Positions 32,603 to 44,915 of a stretch of 64,000 nucleotides of DNA are shown here, one piece after another; the stretch's first letter is position 1, and each line of letters starts with the position of its first letter. The position numbers were made by a program, and so were the translations under genes. The DNA is from Apodospora peruviana (taxonomy: Eukaryota > Ascomycota > Sordariomycetes > Sordariales > Lasiosphaeriaceae). The notes under the pieces were generated by a model. The model did not search any database. It was given only the letters and a program-made list of their open reading frames with translations, and was not told the origin of the DNA. The stretch is from assembly GCA_033439685.1 (NCBI GenBank), contig JAUEDM010000001.1, positions 2,852,001-2,916,000 on the forward strand. Direction: 5' to 3'.

Positions 32603-34268
32603 TTTCGCAGAGCCCAAAAATTTCCAGACAAAATGACTGTGTGGTTTCTTTTCGAACGAAGTTGAGTGGCTGGGCCGGATGCTGAAATGACGAGAATGTA
32701 AAGGTGAACACCGCCAGGCCACAATAGCTATTGTAGTTGTAGTTGCCCAACCCGTTGCAAGCGCATCATCCCCTCATCCCGGACCAGCCTAGAGAGAGTT
32801 GCCGAATTCACTTTCTCTTCCTTTCTCTTGGCGTAGAGGGCAACGATGAAAGACGAGAAGTTCACGAGGAACTATATGAAAGGTCTGTGGTGAGGCGCCT
32901 GCCCGATCAAGACTTACTCAAAATCCCGCTTCGACTGAATGAACAATGTGGAACAAGGAGAAAGTTGGTAAGGTATATACAGCGCTTCACCCGCAAAATA
33001 TAAAAACCACTCAATTGGAAAGAGAAAGAGAGCAAGACAAGGCCAGCCACGACGAGAATCGGGAACGTGAATAAAATAAGGAACCGTGAAGGAATCAAAA
33101 TTTCAAGAACTGAATGGATGGATGGAAGGTGATACGTGACGCCCGCAGCTGTGCCAAGGGAACACAACTCCCTACAGCACTGTCTGGTACAGGCAGGTCT
33201 GTTCCGCCACAACCAAAAACCGGGCACGACTTCCTCTACCAGCAATTGTATTGACACGGTTGTTCCTGTGGAGGCGGTACCCCTCCGACAACCAGGAAGC
33301 GGCGGACGCTGCCTCACCAACAAACCAACCCCCTGCAGCAGCATCTTCAAGGTTCCTTGGGGGCGGGGAGGGGGGCACATGGCCGCTTGACCATGCGGGG
33401 TAACAAGGGTCTTGAAGATGCCCGCTCCCATTCTTCAACATCTCGTGAATAATACTACCTTTGGTGTGGCCACGCGGACGAAATGTCTTAGGGACAGCTC
33501 GAATTCATTGGCTTACTCAACTTGAGATGAGTGATTCAACGAATTTCGTCTTTTTTTGTCTAATTCAAACCAGGCTCAGATTAAATACCTTAGCTTGATA
33601 GGTATGTGATGGAAGAACACGCGGAACGCCCCGTGAAGTAAACCACCGAGACGGGATGAAAAGAAAAATAAGTTAGGATGTACTCCATAGGGTGATAATG
33701 AAGCTAAATCCCGACAGTTTGGATTAGATGAGGACTTGTGCTTACTCCTTCATACTCTATTTATGTACATAGGATGTTCATTAGACGACCTTCCTGTCTT
33801 TGATAAGCGTGATAGAGTACCGCTCAAGTGTTGTTTTCTTAGTAACCCCGAGTTGTATTGTGTTGATGTTGTCGAGCACATGAGACCGAGAATGTGGGCA
33901 AGATAACCCTCGAGGGCCCTTTAGGGGTTCTTGATTTTGAGCATGGATACCGCCATACACGGTCAGCTACACTCTTGTCCCCACGGTGGTCGATAGACCG
34001 ACAAACCATACTATATACACAATATCCAAAGGATGCACCACAACGGAAAAAAATCCCCAAACGCCCAGCCTCCAGCAGAGTTCTGACAAGCTCTGTCTTA
34101 TTGTCACCCTCCAAACGCCCAGACGCCATGTCTCCGGATCGAGAGCACCACTGCCAATTCCCCAGAGTACCATCACCGCCATGCCGTTGAAGGTCTTTCA
34201 GGAACCGACCCACCCCAAAGGAATCATACAGATTTCGAAAACAAGAATCATCCCGGATAGCAAAATGG
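32603..34268. other. 1.7-kb intergenic region, GH76 promoter
   Basis: Contains the GH76 promoter at its left side and the adenylate-kinase 3' flank at its right. Overlapping frames around 33140-33440 and 33840-34260 look non-coding. An ATACCTTAGC…TAGGTATG pair is at 33585-33606. Confidence 0.45.
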
Positions 34269-35193
34269 CTATTCAGCGAACTGGCGCTCAAATTCGGCAA
34301 AGAGCTTGGGGCTGATCTCATCGCTGCTCATCCCTTCAACCTCCCAGAGCACGCCCTTACGCGCATAGTGTTCGAGCAGTGGCTCGCTGGTCTCCTCGAA
34401 CTTCTTGAACCTCCTGCGGTAGACCTCCTCGCTATCGTCAAGCCTCCGGACCAACTTTTCACCAGTAACGTCATCGTAACCCTCCACCTTGGGCCGGTTG
34501 AATGTGGTATTGTACACCCTGCCTGAAGGCTCGTGCACCCAGCGGCCCGAGATACGCTCCATGATGACGTCGACCGGCGTCCTGATCGAGACGGCCAAAT
34601 TGATGGGTACTATCTCATCGAGTCGGCCGGCCTGGGTCGCCGTGCGCGGGAAACCGTCGAGTAGGAACGATGCCGAGGGGTCTTCGGAAGCTCGGGCTTC
34701 AAAGGAGCCGGCGCCGCGAACGTGGGCCGGCGAGGAGAGGAAGGTGGCAACTTCGGCTTCGTCTTCAAACGACGAGTTTAACTCGGCCGCTCCGATAGCG
34801 GAGCATGCAAGCGTCATGACCGAATGGTGGCCCGTGGACAGCCACCCGCGCTGGTTGAGCTCGTTGCTTATGAGTCGGAGGATCAGGTCATCTGAGACCA
34901 GACCACCACTCTTCATCGTGCTCTCGACCTTGATGCCTGGTAGGTTATGGTGGTTAGTGCCGGAGTTCGTTGCAACCGACTCGCACAAGAGACCACGGTG
35001 GTTCTCTCAAGCCAATTAAATCACTGGCAAACTTACCGAGAGGCGTCCTTTGCTTGACATTGTGCCGAAGCAGGTCTCCTGAACTGATGGATGATAGCTG
35101 AGGGAATCGCTGTAGCAGTCTTTCCGACTGAGTGCCCTTTCCGACTCCGGGTGCTCCAACAAGGATGACGCGGGCAGCTTTGCGGAGGCGCAT
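34269..35193 (-). CDS. ADK2: mitochondrial GTP:AMP phosphotransferase (adenylate kinase 3 type)
   Basis: Exons 35193-35037 and 34936-34269 give 274 aa. GAPGVGKGTQ (13-22) is the P-loop; SSGDLLRHNVKQRTPLG and MKSGGLVSDDL form the AMP-binding region, and FLLDGFPRT the NMP-core motif. The LID domain is the long form, without zinc cysteines (GRWVHEPSGRVYNTTFNRP…DDVTG); RRLDD and YRRRF follow, as in eukaryotic AK3/yeast Adk2. It regenerates GDP/ADP from AMP and GTP in the mitochondrial matrix. An insertion of roughly 50 residues separates LISNELNQRGW from FLLDGFPRT, making the protein longer than yeast Adk2. The first in-frame ATG (MRLRKAARV) is used. A possible 5'-UTR acceptor (CCCACAG) lies just upstream. 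Divergent from MDM38. Confidence 0.93.
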
Positions 35194-36861
35194 AGCTGTG
35201 GGCAAAGATCAATCTCGCCCCCAAGAAGATGGTTGACAAAAAAGAGCGACGAAGCCTCACAAGGCGAGATAGCGATATATAAGTGATATAAGATGTGCGG
35301 GTGCAGGAACCCGGAGAGGAGTGCGGGGAAATAAGGTATGGCAGGTATCAGATCGCCGGTGGCAGTATGCAAGATTCAGATGCAACCGAGGGCCGAGACA
35401 CGGCGGAGCTCCAACCCAGAACGCAGAGTTGAAATCAGGAGCACTCCATGGCTGATTTCTCTTCCCGAACGGTAGAAAGCCCAGTTTGGGAAGATGGGAT
35501 AAGAAAGTTGAAGTAGAAAACAAGTTTGAAAAGGGAGAACCGAAGCCGGTAGCGGGCGCGACGGGGTTCAGTCTAATGGTTGTCCGTGCTTATCAAGCTT
35601 CCCCGAAGTCTACACCAGCGAAACCTTGTAGCTTGTGCTGCAAGAAGAAAATAAAGTCGCGGGGCTCGGTGGACTCCCGCGCGGCGGCGACGGACGCGTG
35701 GCCGTGCTCTTGGAAGCGAAAGCTTTATAGTGTCTGGGCAGGCAGGGATGAGAAGGCTGGCTGGGCTCTGTTGCTCACCAAATTCTAACGATTATTTTTT
35801 TTGTTGAGAGGCAGAGTCGGAGTCCGCAATGGACAAGTCGAGTCGAATTATTCCGAGACCTCGGGAAACTCCGGACTTGCAGACCAGGATGTTCGTTCGT
35901 TCGCGTCACGGTTTCTACGTCTTTCACAAAAACTCCGAGTATTCTTCAATTGCTGCCGTGGATGGCCCTTAAACATCATCTCCTAGTTAATTCAGGGCTG
36001 GCTTGCTCAAAGAGTTATCTGATTGTGCGTAGCTGTTTCAGAGCCTGACTTGAGGGTTGGCCCCAGTATTTCGCAACAAAGCTTTCTCAAACTTGGTTCC
36101 AGTTTGGCGAGACGGATACCTGCGTGGCAGGGCCTGTCGGTTTCAATTGCCATCTTCCTGTAAATCTTTCACGTGGGGCTTTTCGATGATGATGCGGAAT
36201 GCTGATCAAAAATTGCTGGTGCCATGTAACCGACCAAGTTCCGAATGATGCTGGAGTCTTTCCTTGTGATAATTGTGGCTCTTTTGCTATGAAGGCGACT
36301 CCTCAGCCCTTGGTCCCGCTGGCCACGTGACTTGCGTCGGGCCCTGAGTCGTTTCTTGCCGAGTGAGGTTGACGTGGCTTGGCTGTCCGGGCGTGCGGTA
36401 CCTGTGTACCTCCCGTCTTCAGCGAGCCACAGCGGGCCACGGAAGCGGTTGCGGGGGGAGTTTGAGCCCAAAGCAGCCACCTCCCATGCAGATGCAGGCG
36501 GAAAAGACTGGATTTGATGTCACTTTTCCTGATTGCCCAGACCTATCTTTCCATCGAGTTCTCTTACTGACTTGCCTCTCCTAAACAAACCAACTCTTTC
36601 TCTACCAGTTCTCGTTTGTATTGTTTATTGGCGACCTTGACAGCGAATTAGCACCCGCTCTTTCCGACGACCGATTTTGACTCTCCTCCGTGGCCTTCCG
36701 GGGTTTCCAGCTGTCATCGTCTTCGGTATTCAGGACGATTCCTCGATTTGCGAACCGGTTCGCACATTGACATCGCTCCCCCTTATCACTGCTGCGGTTC
36801 ATGTGACGGCAGCAGATTTCGTTCAAACTGGTTTCCCCTTGGACAGCAGTAAATCGCCATC
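35194..36861. promoter_or_regulatory. divergent promoter region, adenylate kinase / MDM38
   Basis: A 1.7-kb spacer between two genes for mitochondrial proteins. It shows no supported gene; the frame at 35486-35788 has no coding character. The 36580-36860 part is a likely 5' leader of MDM38. Confidence 0.4.
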
Positions 36862-38587
36862 ATGAGCGTCTCGGCTAGTGTCGCTCGCAGGGCCATGGTT
36901 ATCAACCCTTTCATGGGTGCCGGTGAGCTCCATTCGTCATCACCTGCTTTAAAGTCGTTTTCGGTTACTAACCCTTCGTTTTGTAGGCCATGCGCTTCCT
37001 CGATCAGCCTTGTTGGCTACTTCGATTCATCTTGCGCGCAATTCGCGAAACCTGATGCTCAACAACCCGACTTCTGCGCTCATTATTCCTCTCCGAAGCC
37101 TAACTACGTCAGGAACTAGTACCCATGGATCAGGCATGCCTTCTGGTCCACCGCCCGGCTTCGATCCGGAGGAGGCTAAGAAACCTCTTCCGAAGGATCA
37201 CGGCGGTGCTGCCAAGTCCGCTGCCAAACCTAAGACCACTGCCGATGCCGAAGGCAAGGAAGTAGCAAAGGGGAGTGGCGCAGGAGAAGAGGCGTCGCTC
37301 ACACAACTCGCCGCGCAGAAGCAAAGCGTACTGGACAAGAGTGAGACGAAGAAGGAAGAGAAGAAACTGACCTTGGGACAAAAGATCAAGAAGGAAGTCC
37401 GGCACTATTGGGACGGAACGAAACTGCTAGCCACCGAGGTCAAGATCAGCTCTCGTCTTGCATTGAAGATGGCAGCTGGTTATGAACTTACCCGGAGAGA
37501 GAACCGACAACTCCAGCGAACTGTGCAGGATCTCGGCCGACTGGTTCCCTTCTCCGTCTTCGTCATTATTCCCTTCGCCGAATTACTGCTTCCAGTAGCG
37601 CTGAAGCTTTTCCCCAACATGCTCCCAAGCACCTACGAGGGACAGACCTCCAAAGATAAGAAGGCCTCTACGCTCCGCGCCACCCGGAAGGAGGTCAGCG
37701 ACTTTCTTCGCCAAACCATGAAAGAAACCGGTCTGCCGTTGACGCAAGTCACGGCACACAAGGACGAGTTCGCCGATTTCTTCCGCAAGGTCCGTTCCAC
37801 CGGTGAGAAGCCCACCGAACAGGATGTGATCAAAGTTTGCAAAGTCTTCAAAGATGACTTGACACTCGATAACCTGTCTCGGCCACAACTTGTCTCCATG
37901 TGCCGCTACTTGAATCTGAACACGTTCGGTACCGATATGATGCTCCGCTATCAGATTCGTCACCGCATGCGCCAGATCAAGAGGGACGACCGAGCAATCA
38001 GCTACGAGGGCGTCGATACTCTCTCGGTAGCCGAACTTCAGGTAGCTTGTCAAAGCCGTGGCATCAAGACTTTTGGCGTATCACCTGCCAGGCTAAGAGA
38101 AGACCTCCAAACATGGCTTGACTTGCGACTCCGCGATGGCGTCCCTTCGACTCTTTTGGTCCTCAGCAACGCCTACATGTATGGCCAGACCTCGTCAGAT
38201 AGCGAGGTTTCGACACAAATTGAGGCACTCACCGGCGTACTGTCGTCGATCCCTGAGGAGCTCTTCCACGAAATTGAGTTGGAGGTCCACAATGCGGAAG
38301 GCGCGGCCACAAACAAACAGCGTCTCGAGGTGCTCAAGGAGCAACAGGAGCTGATCGACGAGGAACTTGAGCAGGACCAGGAGAACCAGAAGACGGGTTT
38401 TGCCACGCCAAGAGACACGGACGATATCGACGAGAAGGAAGAAAGGCAAATGCACGCCGAGGCTGATGGTGTCGAGAAGGCACAGGTCAATGAGGCGGTC
38501 GATGCGGAGCAAGACCAGATCGAAGCCTCTAGAGCGGAGGATCAACAACAGTCCCAGTCGGCGGAGAAGAAATCGTCCGAAAAGTAA
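36862..38587 (+). CDS. MDM38: mitochondrial inner-membrane protein Mdm38 / LETM1
   Basis: Exons 36862-36922 and 36987-38587 give 553 aa. The intron has GTGAGC, a TTACTAAC branch point and TTGTAG. The N-terminus is a basic, Ser/Arg-rich presequence (MSVSASVARRAMV). After a low-complexity Lys/Glu region, the LETM1 core begins with LGQKIKKEVRHYWDGTKLL. It includes the single membrane segment LVPFSVFVIIPFAELLLPVAL and the matrix ribosome-binding-like domain (LRLRDGVPSTLLVLSNAY). The Gln/Glu-rich C-terminus is a coiled coil. Mdm38 supports K+/H+ exchange and cotranslational insertion of mitochondrially encoded proteins. Length and architecture are normal for moulds. Confidence 0.95.
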
Positions 38588-39827
38588 TTGAGATTGGTCG
38601 TGCTTTAGCGAATTTCGAACTTGAGCAAAGTCACGGTCTGGTGCAAGGCATTAGTACGGTGGTTATCTCAATACGAAAGCGGTTTCTATAACATGTGTGT
38701 TGGCTGGTTTTCGATAGAATTCACCCTCTAGAGCGGAACGAGTCTTGGTCGTGCTTTGATTTTCCTCGTGTATTATAGAAAATTCGGAACTGGCGGATCT
38801 CGACAACTGGTGACAACCAAAAATATTTGCCCGCTGAAGGTGAATCGGGAGTATGGGTCAATTTTTAACTGGTTTTCTTTTAAATAAAGGCCGAGAGAGG
38901 CGCGGCATGTGCACATGAGCCATAACACCATAGACTTTGACATCGCTCAATCATAGGAAAAAACTTGTATAATGGAACTCCTTTTAGAGTCTTAAGACGG
39001 ACATGATTTAGCAAAGCCTTTGCTTTGCTGTTGGTGGTATTGACGACTGAACACATTTATAGGTTGGCGCCCTCTATGGGAGGCCAAGGGAGTTTGAATC
39101 CCCTAAGTTGACAGTCTGCAGCACTGTTGAGCATCTTGTGTGGGTTGCGACCTAGACTGGACAAGTATTTTAAAGACATGAGCGATCAAATACATGCTCT
39201 CTGTGCAAAAGCTGTGCACTGAAGGAGCAGCCAGGAGAACGGGTGTATGGGTTTGGCTGTGGCTTCCGTCATGGTCAGCTCACATCGTCATTATTAGGTG
39301 TTTGGGTACTCAACCAAGTACCTCAATACATTCTGGTCCAACTGACATTTGCTGCATAGTTGTAAAGACCTTGACCTCTTTTTAGCGATTAAATATTATC
39401 TTATTACATCAGAATATATTCGAATGGAGATTTTGGCCATGTTATTCTTTGAAAGTTATTCAAGGTTTGCTTATTCATCGATACTCAAACAGAACCTCCA
39501 ACACTAACGGTTCGACAGGTTCGCCAGGCAAACTGCGTCTCCAAAGCTCTCCCACCATACGTCAATCCAGCAGGTCGGACGCCATCCTTCCTGAACGCAA
39601 CATAACGCAACACTAACAACGAGACGTGGACCTACCTGACCCCAGACGAACGCTGGAGCCAACTCAATCTTAACAATCATTCTTCCTCGAGCAGTCAAAC
39701 TTTCCCAGGCGAATTCGCAAAGCACCGGCCACATCGTCAGTCGGCGCATTCGCGGGTGTGTCGGCAGGGTCGTCGTCATCCCCATCCCTCCCGCAACATC
39801 AACTCGCCGGCTTCGTATTAATCAAAG
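38588..39827. other. tandem intergenic region, MDM38 to SNX4
   Basis: 1.2 kb, AT-rich in 38600-39480. A TTTAAATAAAGG string at 38879-38890 could serve as polyadenylation signal for MDM38. No gene or RNA gene is supported. Confidence 0.4.
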
Positions 39828-41376
39828 ATGGCGATCCTCGACCAAGATAATTTTTCCAGTATCTCGTGGAACAGCGAGCAGAATGCCCGCCCGGAAGCGT
39901 CAAGAGCGTCATCTCACGATGCCGACACCACGACAAAGTACCCCCCAAGCAATAGCAGCAGACCATCAAGGGAGGGACCCAATCTCGAGCCCGGCCACAG
40001 CGGCGAGATCCTTGAGTGCACCGTCTCGGAACCGCACAAGGAAAATGACGGCACCAAAGATGCCTATGTCTCCTATCTAATCACCACAACTGTGCGTATC
40101 GCCCGTTCGGTTTGCGCATAGCTAGGTGGCATCCCCGGAATATGCTAACTTTGATGCCTCCAATCTCCAGACCACATTCCCCACATTCCAGAAGCCAACG
40201 GCTTCAGTACGTCGACGGTTCACCGATTTCGTCTTTCTGTATAAGGTACTATGCCGAGAATTTCAGGCCTCCGCCGTCCCGCCGCTGCCGGACAAGCAGC
40301 GCATGGAGTACGTGCGGGGAGACCGATTCGGATCCGACTTCACAGCGAGGCGAGCATACTCGCTGCAACGCTTCCTGTTGCGGCTGGCCCTGCACCCGGT
40401 CCTGCGCCGAGCCAGCATTCTACACACCTTCCTCGAAAGCCCAGACTGGAATGCGACGATGCGCAGCCGGTCGGCACGGGGCTCGATGGCGCCGGGAGCT
40501 CCGGACCTGTCGCCAATAGGGACGGGCTCAGGTGCAGGCGGTGGCAGAGACGGCGGTGGCGGCGGCATGTTTGATACGTTCGCCGACAGTTTTATGAATG
40601 CGTTCACCAAAGTACACAAGCCGGACCAACGGTTCATCGCAACCAAAGAGAAGAGCGACAAGCTCGATGAGGATCTGAACCATGTCGAGAAGGTGGTGGC
40701 CCGGGTAGCGCGGCGTGAGGCAGATCTGGAGACGGATCTCAAGGATCTAGCGGAGCAGTTTCAGAAGTTGATCACGCTCGAGCCAGGCGTTGAGACCTCT
40801 GTACACGCATTCGCAGCCTCGGTGGAGGATACGGCCGCCGGACTGAAGAAGCTGAAGGACCACACCGACCAGGATTACCTCGGCTCGCTGCGCGACATGG
40901 TCGCATACAGCGGCACGCTCAAGAATCTCCTCAAGGCGCGGGAGCAGAAACAGCTCGACTTTGAGCAGCTGACCGAGTATCTCAACAAAAGTACGGCTGA
41001 TCGAGACATGCTCGCGTCAGGATACAACTACGGGTCGGGTTCCGCCCTCGGCGGCGCCGGTGGGTTCATACGCTCCAAGATTGAGGACGTCAGGGGCGTG
41101 GACCATGAGCAAGCCCGACGTGATCGGCAGCGCAAGCTGGAGCTGCGCATCGACGAGCTTACACGAGAGGTCGAGGTGGCGCGCATCGAGGCTGACAACT
41201 TTGCCGATCAGGTTGGGCATGAGGTCGACAGCTTTGACTGGATCAAGCGCATCGAGTTCAAGCGCCAGTTTGGCGGCTTGGCGGATGCGCACATTGACTT
41301 TTATGGCGGCGTTATTGATATATGGGAGCGATATGTGCTGGAGATGGAGAAAGAAGGAATCGTCCTCCCGGCCTAG
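39828..41376 (+). CDS. SNX4: sorting nexin Snx4 / Atg24
   Basis: Exons 39828-40091 and 40171-41376 give 489 aa. A Ser-rich leader is followed by a PX domain at about 55-200. It includes DAYVSYLITTT, the SVRRRFTDFVFLYK phosphoinositide-binding segment, PPLPDKQ and RRAYSLQRFLLRL. The rest is a BAR-type coiled coil (KVHKPDQRFIATKEKSDKL to YVLEMEKEG). The intron falls inside the PX domain, with a TATGCTAAC branch point. Snx4/Atg24 binds PI3P on endosomes, recycles SNAREs to the Golgi and supports selective autophagy. A Gly-rich loop (GSGAGGGRDGGGGGM) joins PX and BAR. Confidence 0.95.
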
Positions 41377-42248
41377 AAGTCCGTGGGGGAAAGAAGAAGC
41401 TCCGTCAAACCAGTGGATGAGGCGGATGAAGAAGATGCAGCGAATCGACATGCCATGTTTACAGTAGGTGGGTTAGAACACCTGGCGGCGGGGGGTGATG
41501 GAAGCCGTGATTCGGGAGTTCTGGACTCGTTGATACTCAGGCTAAGTAAGGAAATTGAGGAGGAAGACTCTGAGTGGGTTCAGTAATGCCTTTACAAGGA
41601 GGGGCAAGTGACTTAAGCACGGGGGAGGAAGAAGAGAAGGAAAGGATGCGTGTAGGCGAAAGCAAAGAGATCAAATAAGGGATCTGAGATAGGCAGACAG
41701 GACCTCGCACCCCCTCTAACAAGGTGTTTATTTTCTGTTCTTCGTATTATTACTCACACTTTCTTCGGAATTAGCGGAATTGTTACTAACTACTACTTCT
41801 CATGGGTACTGCCATTTGTTACTACCTGGTTTTGCGTTAGAAGAATACACCGAATACCGATTTGTACAGATAACTTCGAGAAACCTAACGCGACATCCCG
41901 ACGAGAATCGTAGGTACTCGGGATGAACGGTGATGGAAATGTACTTAACAGGCAACCAAGGCACCGTAATTGCGTTGCAAAACTATGCTACATACCTTAC
42001 CTAACTGAGACAGAACAAACAAATAAACCAGAAAAAGGGAAAAACAAACTTCTTCCCAAAACCTGATAATCATACGCCTTCTCCCCATCTTCTTGTCCCA
42101 CCACTTACCTAGCGATGGAAACAGCGGAAGGGGGGTTATATATATATATATACACGATGATACCTCTATGCAAAACCAAGATCCCAAATTCAAATGCGCT
42201 CAAGCAGTTGTAGTACACAGAGAAAAATTGCGAGACGGACAAGGACTA
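41377..42248. other. convergent 3' region with an AT microsatellite
   Basis: Between SNX4 (+) and KEX2 (-). A (TA)n tract at 42136-42152 and a TACCTTACCTAAC motif near 41993 are visible. No gene. Confidence 0.5.
42136..42152. repeat. (TA)n microsatellite
   Basis: About eight TA units downstream of the KEX2 stop codon. Confidence 0.8.
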
Positions 42249-44915
42249 TCACCGCCCGCCACCCTGTAGGGGCCTAGCCTCGGACCTACCCCTTCCTTCA
42301 TCGTCATCGTCGTCCTCGTCATCATCATCATCGTCATCGTCTCCGACAACGTGATGCGCCGGCTCGCCTTCTTCGCTACCATCATCTTGCAACCCCGCGT
42401 GCTTCTCACTCATCCGAGCCGAGGTCTCGTCTGTGCGGTCGTGATACACCTGGTCGGTTGCGTCCTCGTCTTCGTCTTCGCTGCCCCCAGCAAATGCATC
42501 GTACAGCTCGCCGCCACGGGTCTTGCGGCCCTTCTTTCCAGCCATTTCGCGCTTCTCGACACCGCCAGCAAGACCTACGGCCTCGTCTTCGTCGAGGAGC
42601 TCAAACTCGTAGTCATCGCGTGGGTTGTTGCGCTGGCGCTTGCGGCGCGCTATCCAGAAGTAGATGCCGAGGCCACAGCAGAAGACGACGATGAGGACGA
42701 TGGAGCCGTATATCCAAGCCTGCGTGGCAGCAGAGACGCCAAACGTTGGCAGGAAGGAGGGCAGCCAGGTGCTGGCTGCGGTGCTCGTCTCGGCAGCTTG
42801 CTCCTCTTCGCCGGTCGCTGAGGGGCCGGTGTCAGTGGTCTGCGTGGGTTTTTGGTTGACAGGGCGGTCGGGGTGATCAGAAGGCACGGTACTGGCGGTG
42901 TTGGTACCCACTGGAACGGGTGGTAGTGTGGTTGTGCTGGCAGCTACGGTCGTGGTGGCTATGATAGCATGGTCATTGTCGTCCTCCTCGGTAGGCATCG
43001 GCAGGAGTTTCGCCTTGGAAGCATCTTTGCTCTCGCCCCAAAGCTTGAGGTGCCAGTCGGTGAATGTGCCACTGTGGTCGTTCACAATGGTATCTTTGAC
43101 GACAATCGTCCAGGTACCGGCACCGCTTTCGCCCCTGTTTTGTTTGTTAGTGATGTCCGCGTCGGGTCAAGAAGCCAGATTAACTTACCAGTGAACCACG
43201 CTCATAAACGTCCAGTCGTCGTATCCTTCAGCAAGGTCGTCATATTTCCGCGTGGCGGATAGGTGGCTGACTACATTGTTGGGACTGATGAGATCCACAC
43301 TAAGATCACCTCGGCGAGTGTGCTCAATGTTCATCGTGACAGTGACATGCTCCAGGCGCTCGAGGTTGGCTTCTTCAAGCATGGCTTTGGTGACCTCAAA
43401 GCTCACAGTGATGCCCTTGTCGCCCTGAGGAATGGGTTGGTTGACATGAATCCAAGGAGAGAAGAACCAGGACTGCGGTTTGACACTCTTCCAGGTCTTG
43501 GCGGCTTCCACAATGGCGTAGCTGTCAAGCTTACCGTAGGCAAAGGTATGGCTGTACTTCTTACCGATGGTAGTCGTCTGCCAATCCCCGGTATCCAAAT
43601 TGATGGGCACCGCAGTATCCATAGCGAGGTACTGCATGTCTCTCCAGGTGAGATCCGGCCGCACTTGCAAGACAAGAGCGAAAATACCGGCTGCTAGTGG
43701 CGCGGCGGCGGAGGTACCCCCATGGCCATTGTAACAAGCGTTTTGGCCGACATCAGTTGTGTGAATTGCGTCGTTCGCGCCGCTGGAATAAGTGACAACC
43801 AGTCCAGCAGAGCACTTCTCCGAATAAGAAGGGTGATTTCCCTCCCGGTCAACAGCTCCCACGGTAATGCTGTAGATGCTATTGGTGTACCCATCAAAGT
43901 TGCAGTTATCCTCGGACAAGGCACCGTTACCACTGGCGAAAACGTAGATGGAGCCCTTTCCTCCTCGGCCGTTTTGAACAGCGTTCAACATTGCTCGTTT
44001 GATGAGAATACCGGGGGCATCCATGCTCTTACCATCGTCGGGAGGACCCCATGAACAGGAATAAATCTGGTTATGCTGGAAATCGTAGTTCATAGCCACT
44101 GCCTCGTCGGCATCCGAGATGAGCTTGGACAAGATTCGCAGGCCAGCAATCTTGGAATCATAGGCCACACCCACGCCACAAACGTCGTTTCTGACAGCGG
44201 AAACTTCGCCAGCACAGCGGGTTCCGTGCTTGTCATCCAATAAACGAGGTCTCGGCTCATCGGTCTTGTCATTGAAGTCATACGACCCTGCAGCATAGTA
44301 GTTCGCCTTCAAATCATCGCTGTACATATCCAGGCCATCGTCGACAATGGCAACAGTCGCGTTCTTGCCGGTGATGCCTTGAAGCCAGACATCCGTGACG
44401 TTGACATCGTGCCCTGTCTGGATGGTGTTGAAGAGATGCCACTGTTCATGGAAGATGGGGTCCTTGATATCCAGTGTCTTGGCGACCTCCGACTGCTTCT
44501 TCACAGCCCAATCTGCTGCCTTTTGTCTGGAGCCCAGACTCTGCCGAGCAGGGGCTGGATTTTCTGGTATGATGCGCTTCTCCCAGGGCTTCCGGAGTTG
44601 CTGCTTTTCGGAAAAGAGGACACCGTCCAAAACATGGCGTTCACCCAGGTCCCGTTTGCGCCGCCGCCTTTCTATTAACTCCCTCTTAACTATGTCATGT
44701 TCGGCCTTCCTGGCAACGAACAAATGGTGGTCTCGAAGTTCTCCGAGAGGACCCTCGTGGGAGAGGCCCAAGCTCCTCGCTACTTCGGCGGGCGATGTTT
44801 GTGCGTCCAGATGGAGGACGTAATAGTCGTTTGAATCCCAATTGCGAGGAAGGATGTTGGATGCACCTGCGAGGACCGCCAGGCCCAACAAGGTTGCAGT
44901 GGCCACGATCTTCAT
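42249..44915 (-). CDS. KEX2: kexin, Kex2-type proprotein convertase
   Basis: Exons 44915-43189 and 43134-42249 give 870 aa. Domains in order: signal peptide (1-19); prodomain ending at a KR site (113-114); subtilisin-like domain with the IVDDGLD aspartate (192 or 193), His230 in HGTRCAGE, Asn330 in ASGNGA and Ser402 in GGTSAAAP; P domain (about 480-625, GESGAGTW); a Ser/Thr/Pro-rich stalk; one membrane span (about 717-737); an acidic cytosolic tail. The tail has DDYEFELL (from about 750), closely resembling the Tyr-based YEFD-type retrieval signal of yeast Kex2. It cuts secretory precursors after Lys-Arg in the late Golgi. The intron is in the P domain. Divergent from the PhoD-like gene across 2.3 kb. 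Confidence 0.97.

Noticed and set aside
39090..39103. T-arm-like AGTTTGAATCCCC
   Set aside because: No D-arm, anticodon arm or acceptor pairing can be built around it.
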